Assembly: GCF_001570785.1 (NCBI RefSeq) | Contig: NZ_BCSI01000002.1 | Coordinates: 62,001 to 126,000 of the forward strand | Reading direction: 5' to 3' | Length of the DNA stretch: 64,000 bases | From: Dermabacter hominis NBRC 106157 | GTDB taxonomy: Bacteria > Actinomycetota > Actinomycetes > Actinomycetales > Dermabacteraceae | Shown: one piece after another, positions 63,023 to 64,000 of the stretch | How the letters are laid out: each line of letters starts with the position of its first letter | Numbering within the stretch: position 1 is the stretch's first letter | Position numbers and translations under genes: made by a program | Notes under the pieces: model-generated | Databases searched by the model: none | What the model was told of the DNA's origin: nothing | Seen by the model: the letters and a program-made list of their open reading frames with translations, nothing else

Positions 63023-63777
63023 TACTCGGGGTCCTTTCCCAGTACTTCGGCAACGGCTTCAGCGAGCGCGCGATCGCTTGGATCTTTCGCGACCGCTGCA
63101 ACCGGGAGATTCACACTGATCGCCGCCTCCTCGCTCGGCTTGCCGATCACGACGAGTTTCGTACTCTCGTGGATCGCGAGCTGTGAGAGAGCACGAACGA
63201 TCATGGGGCTCGTCGCGACGACGGCGCTGAAGCCGCCTGCGGCGAGATTGTCGACGACGTCGCGCGGTTGCGGGATAGTTTTCGGGCGGTACGCGGTCTC
63301 TCGCTGAACCTCGTAGCCCGCCATGCGGAGGGCGAGCTCGAGCTGTGGCGCGGCCGCCGAACTGACCGGGTAGAAAATCCGCTGCGCGAGCCCGTCGCCA
63401 CCTTGCTGATTGACGGGGAAGACGTCGATAAGAGAAGCCGCGCTTCCCTGCGCAATCGTTTCGACAGTGAGGCCGGCTTCGCGGGCGGCCGCGGCGGTCG
63501 CTTCACCTACCGCGGCGGCTTTGAACTCCTGGATCGCGGGCAGTTCCGACCACTCGGGCAGAGCCCGCAGGGCCGTCACCGTCGTGACCGACGTGAGAAG
63601 AAGCCAATCGAATTCGCCGTGGGCAAGGTCTCTGAGGGCATCGCGCAGATCGGCGTCCGTTTCGAACGAGAACTCCGTGAACGGAGAATGCACGGCCTCA
63701 AAACCGCGAGCGTTGAGCTCCGCGACGAGGCCATCGCCGCGCCCCTCGGGGCGCGTCACGAGAACGGGTGCTGTCAT
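63022..63777 (-). CDS. hemD: uroporphyrinogen-III synthase
   Basis: The 251-aa protein has the poorly conserved HemD pattern: VLVTRPEGRGDGLVAEL at the start, WLLLTSVTTVTAL in the first domain, AVGEATAAAAREAGL, and the C-terminal VVATSPMIVRALSQL and KLVVIGKPSEEAA segments. It closes the hydroxymethylbilane ring with inversion of ring D. The ATG overlaps the hemC stop (ATGA) after GAGGAG. Confidence 0.9.
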   Translation of the reverse strand: MTAPVLVTRPEGRGDGLVAELNARGFEAVHSPFTEFSFETDADLRDALRDLAHGEFDWLLLTSVTTVTALRALPEWSELPAIQEFKAAAVGEATAAAAREAGLTVETIAQGSAASLIDVFPVNQQGGDGLAQRIFYPVSSAAAPQLELALRMAGYEVQRETAYRPKTIPQPRDVVDNLAAGGFSAVVATSPMIVRALSQLAIHESTKLVVIGKPSEEAAISVNLPVAAVAKDPSDRALAEAVAEVLGKDPE

Positions 63778-64000
63778 GCTAGCCACTCCTCAGCAAGTAG
63801 ATCTCGGGCGCCAGCGGCGAGCATGTCCTCCGCAAGCGCCCTGCCCGCGGCCTCGGCCGAGGCCGCCGTCACCGGTGTATTCGTGCGGCTTTCGCGAACA
63901 AGATGCGTGTTTCGACCGTATACCCCGGCCTTGAGAACGAGTCGATTATTGTCCGTGACCTCGGCGAATGCGGCGACCGGCGCCGAGCACCCCGCCTCGA
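63774..64000 (-). CDS. hemC: hydroxymethylbilane synthase, C-terminal part (cut by window edge)
   Basis: The frame runs from the window end to a TGA at 63774-63776. The 75 visible residues begin EAGCSAPVAAFAEV, the site where the catalytic Cys carries the dipyrromethane cofactor, and end RDLLAEEWLA. The gene is intact as far as seen; its start lies beyond the window. Confidence 0.9.
   Translation of the reverse strand, partial: EAGCSAPVAAFAEVTDNNRLVLKAGVYGRNTHLVRESRTNTPVTAASAEAAGRALAEDMLAAGARDLLAEEWLA

Overview
The window is a high-GC stretch of chromosome from an actinobacterium. The evidence is the conserved division and cell-wall block crgA / class E sortase / pabA / pknB / pknA / pbpA / rodA / pstP / fhaB / fhaA (42.9-53.9 kb), a DUF5926 protein, LppM-like proteins, an LGFP/NlpC hydrolase, a GC-rich coding style with many GTG/TTG starts, and TANNNT -10 boxes placed 6-7 nt before start codons. 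Gene content and GC fit Micrococcales (something like Dermabacteraceae), but the genus cannot be proven from this sequence. I see no phage, insertion sequence, plasmid or CRISPR array.

Layout. 0-13 kb: partial aldo/keto reductase, SPFH protein, thiol peroxidase of the GPx family, PfkB kinase, Cof-type HAD phosphatase, sulfurtransferase, a small ribbon-helix-helix regulator, a BCCT osmolyte transporter with a hairpin in its leader, MTA/SAH nucleosidase, an HSL-type hydrolase, argS and an orphan peptide-type binding lipoprotein. 13-25 kb: flavin-reductase-like protein, two membrane proteins of unknown function, uracil permease, an SH3-like / DUF5926 / GT2 mini-operon, pheA, a diacylglycerol kinase, serS with a coupled HAD phosphatase, and tRNA-Ser(UGA). 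25-30 kb: peroxiredoxin, then five tandem paralogous lipoproteins, then tRNA-Ser(GCU). 30-34 kb: PEP carboxylase and a formate/nitrite channel. 34-39.6 kb: a fatty-acyl reductase-HAD fusion, a divergent SDR, PlsC, and a clear alkyl-DHAP synthase homologue, which together look like an ether-lipid locus. 40-42 kb: tRNA-Arg and two tandem LppM-like lipoproteins. 42-54 kb: the division/kinase block. 54-60 kb: a serine hydrolase, then a UDP-sulfoquinovose synthase plus an SQD2-like glycosyltransferase (sulfolipid), then a lipoprotein coupled to an LGFP/NlpC cell-wall hydrolase. 60-64 kb: hemC(partial)-hemD-hemB-hemL and a membrane protein.

How it works together. The window is rich in envelope functions. 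Two gene sets, a plant/cyanobacteria-like sulfolipid pair and a peroxisome-like ether-lipid set, predict polar lipids that are not typical of heterotrophic actinobacteria and are the strongest leads here. The lipoprotein array (five copies, each with a conserved cysteine pair) and the LppM pair add surface proteins of unknown role. Most operons are tightly coupled by ATGA, GTGA or TAATG overlaps. Many first genes seem to be read from leaderless mRNAs, including three back-to-back divergent pairs.
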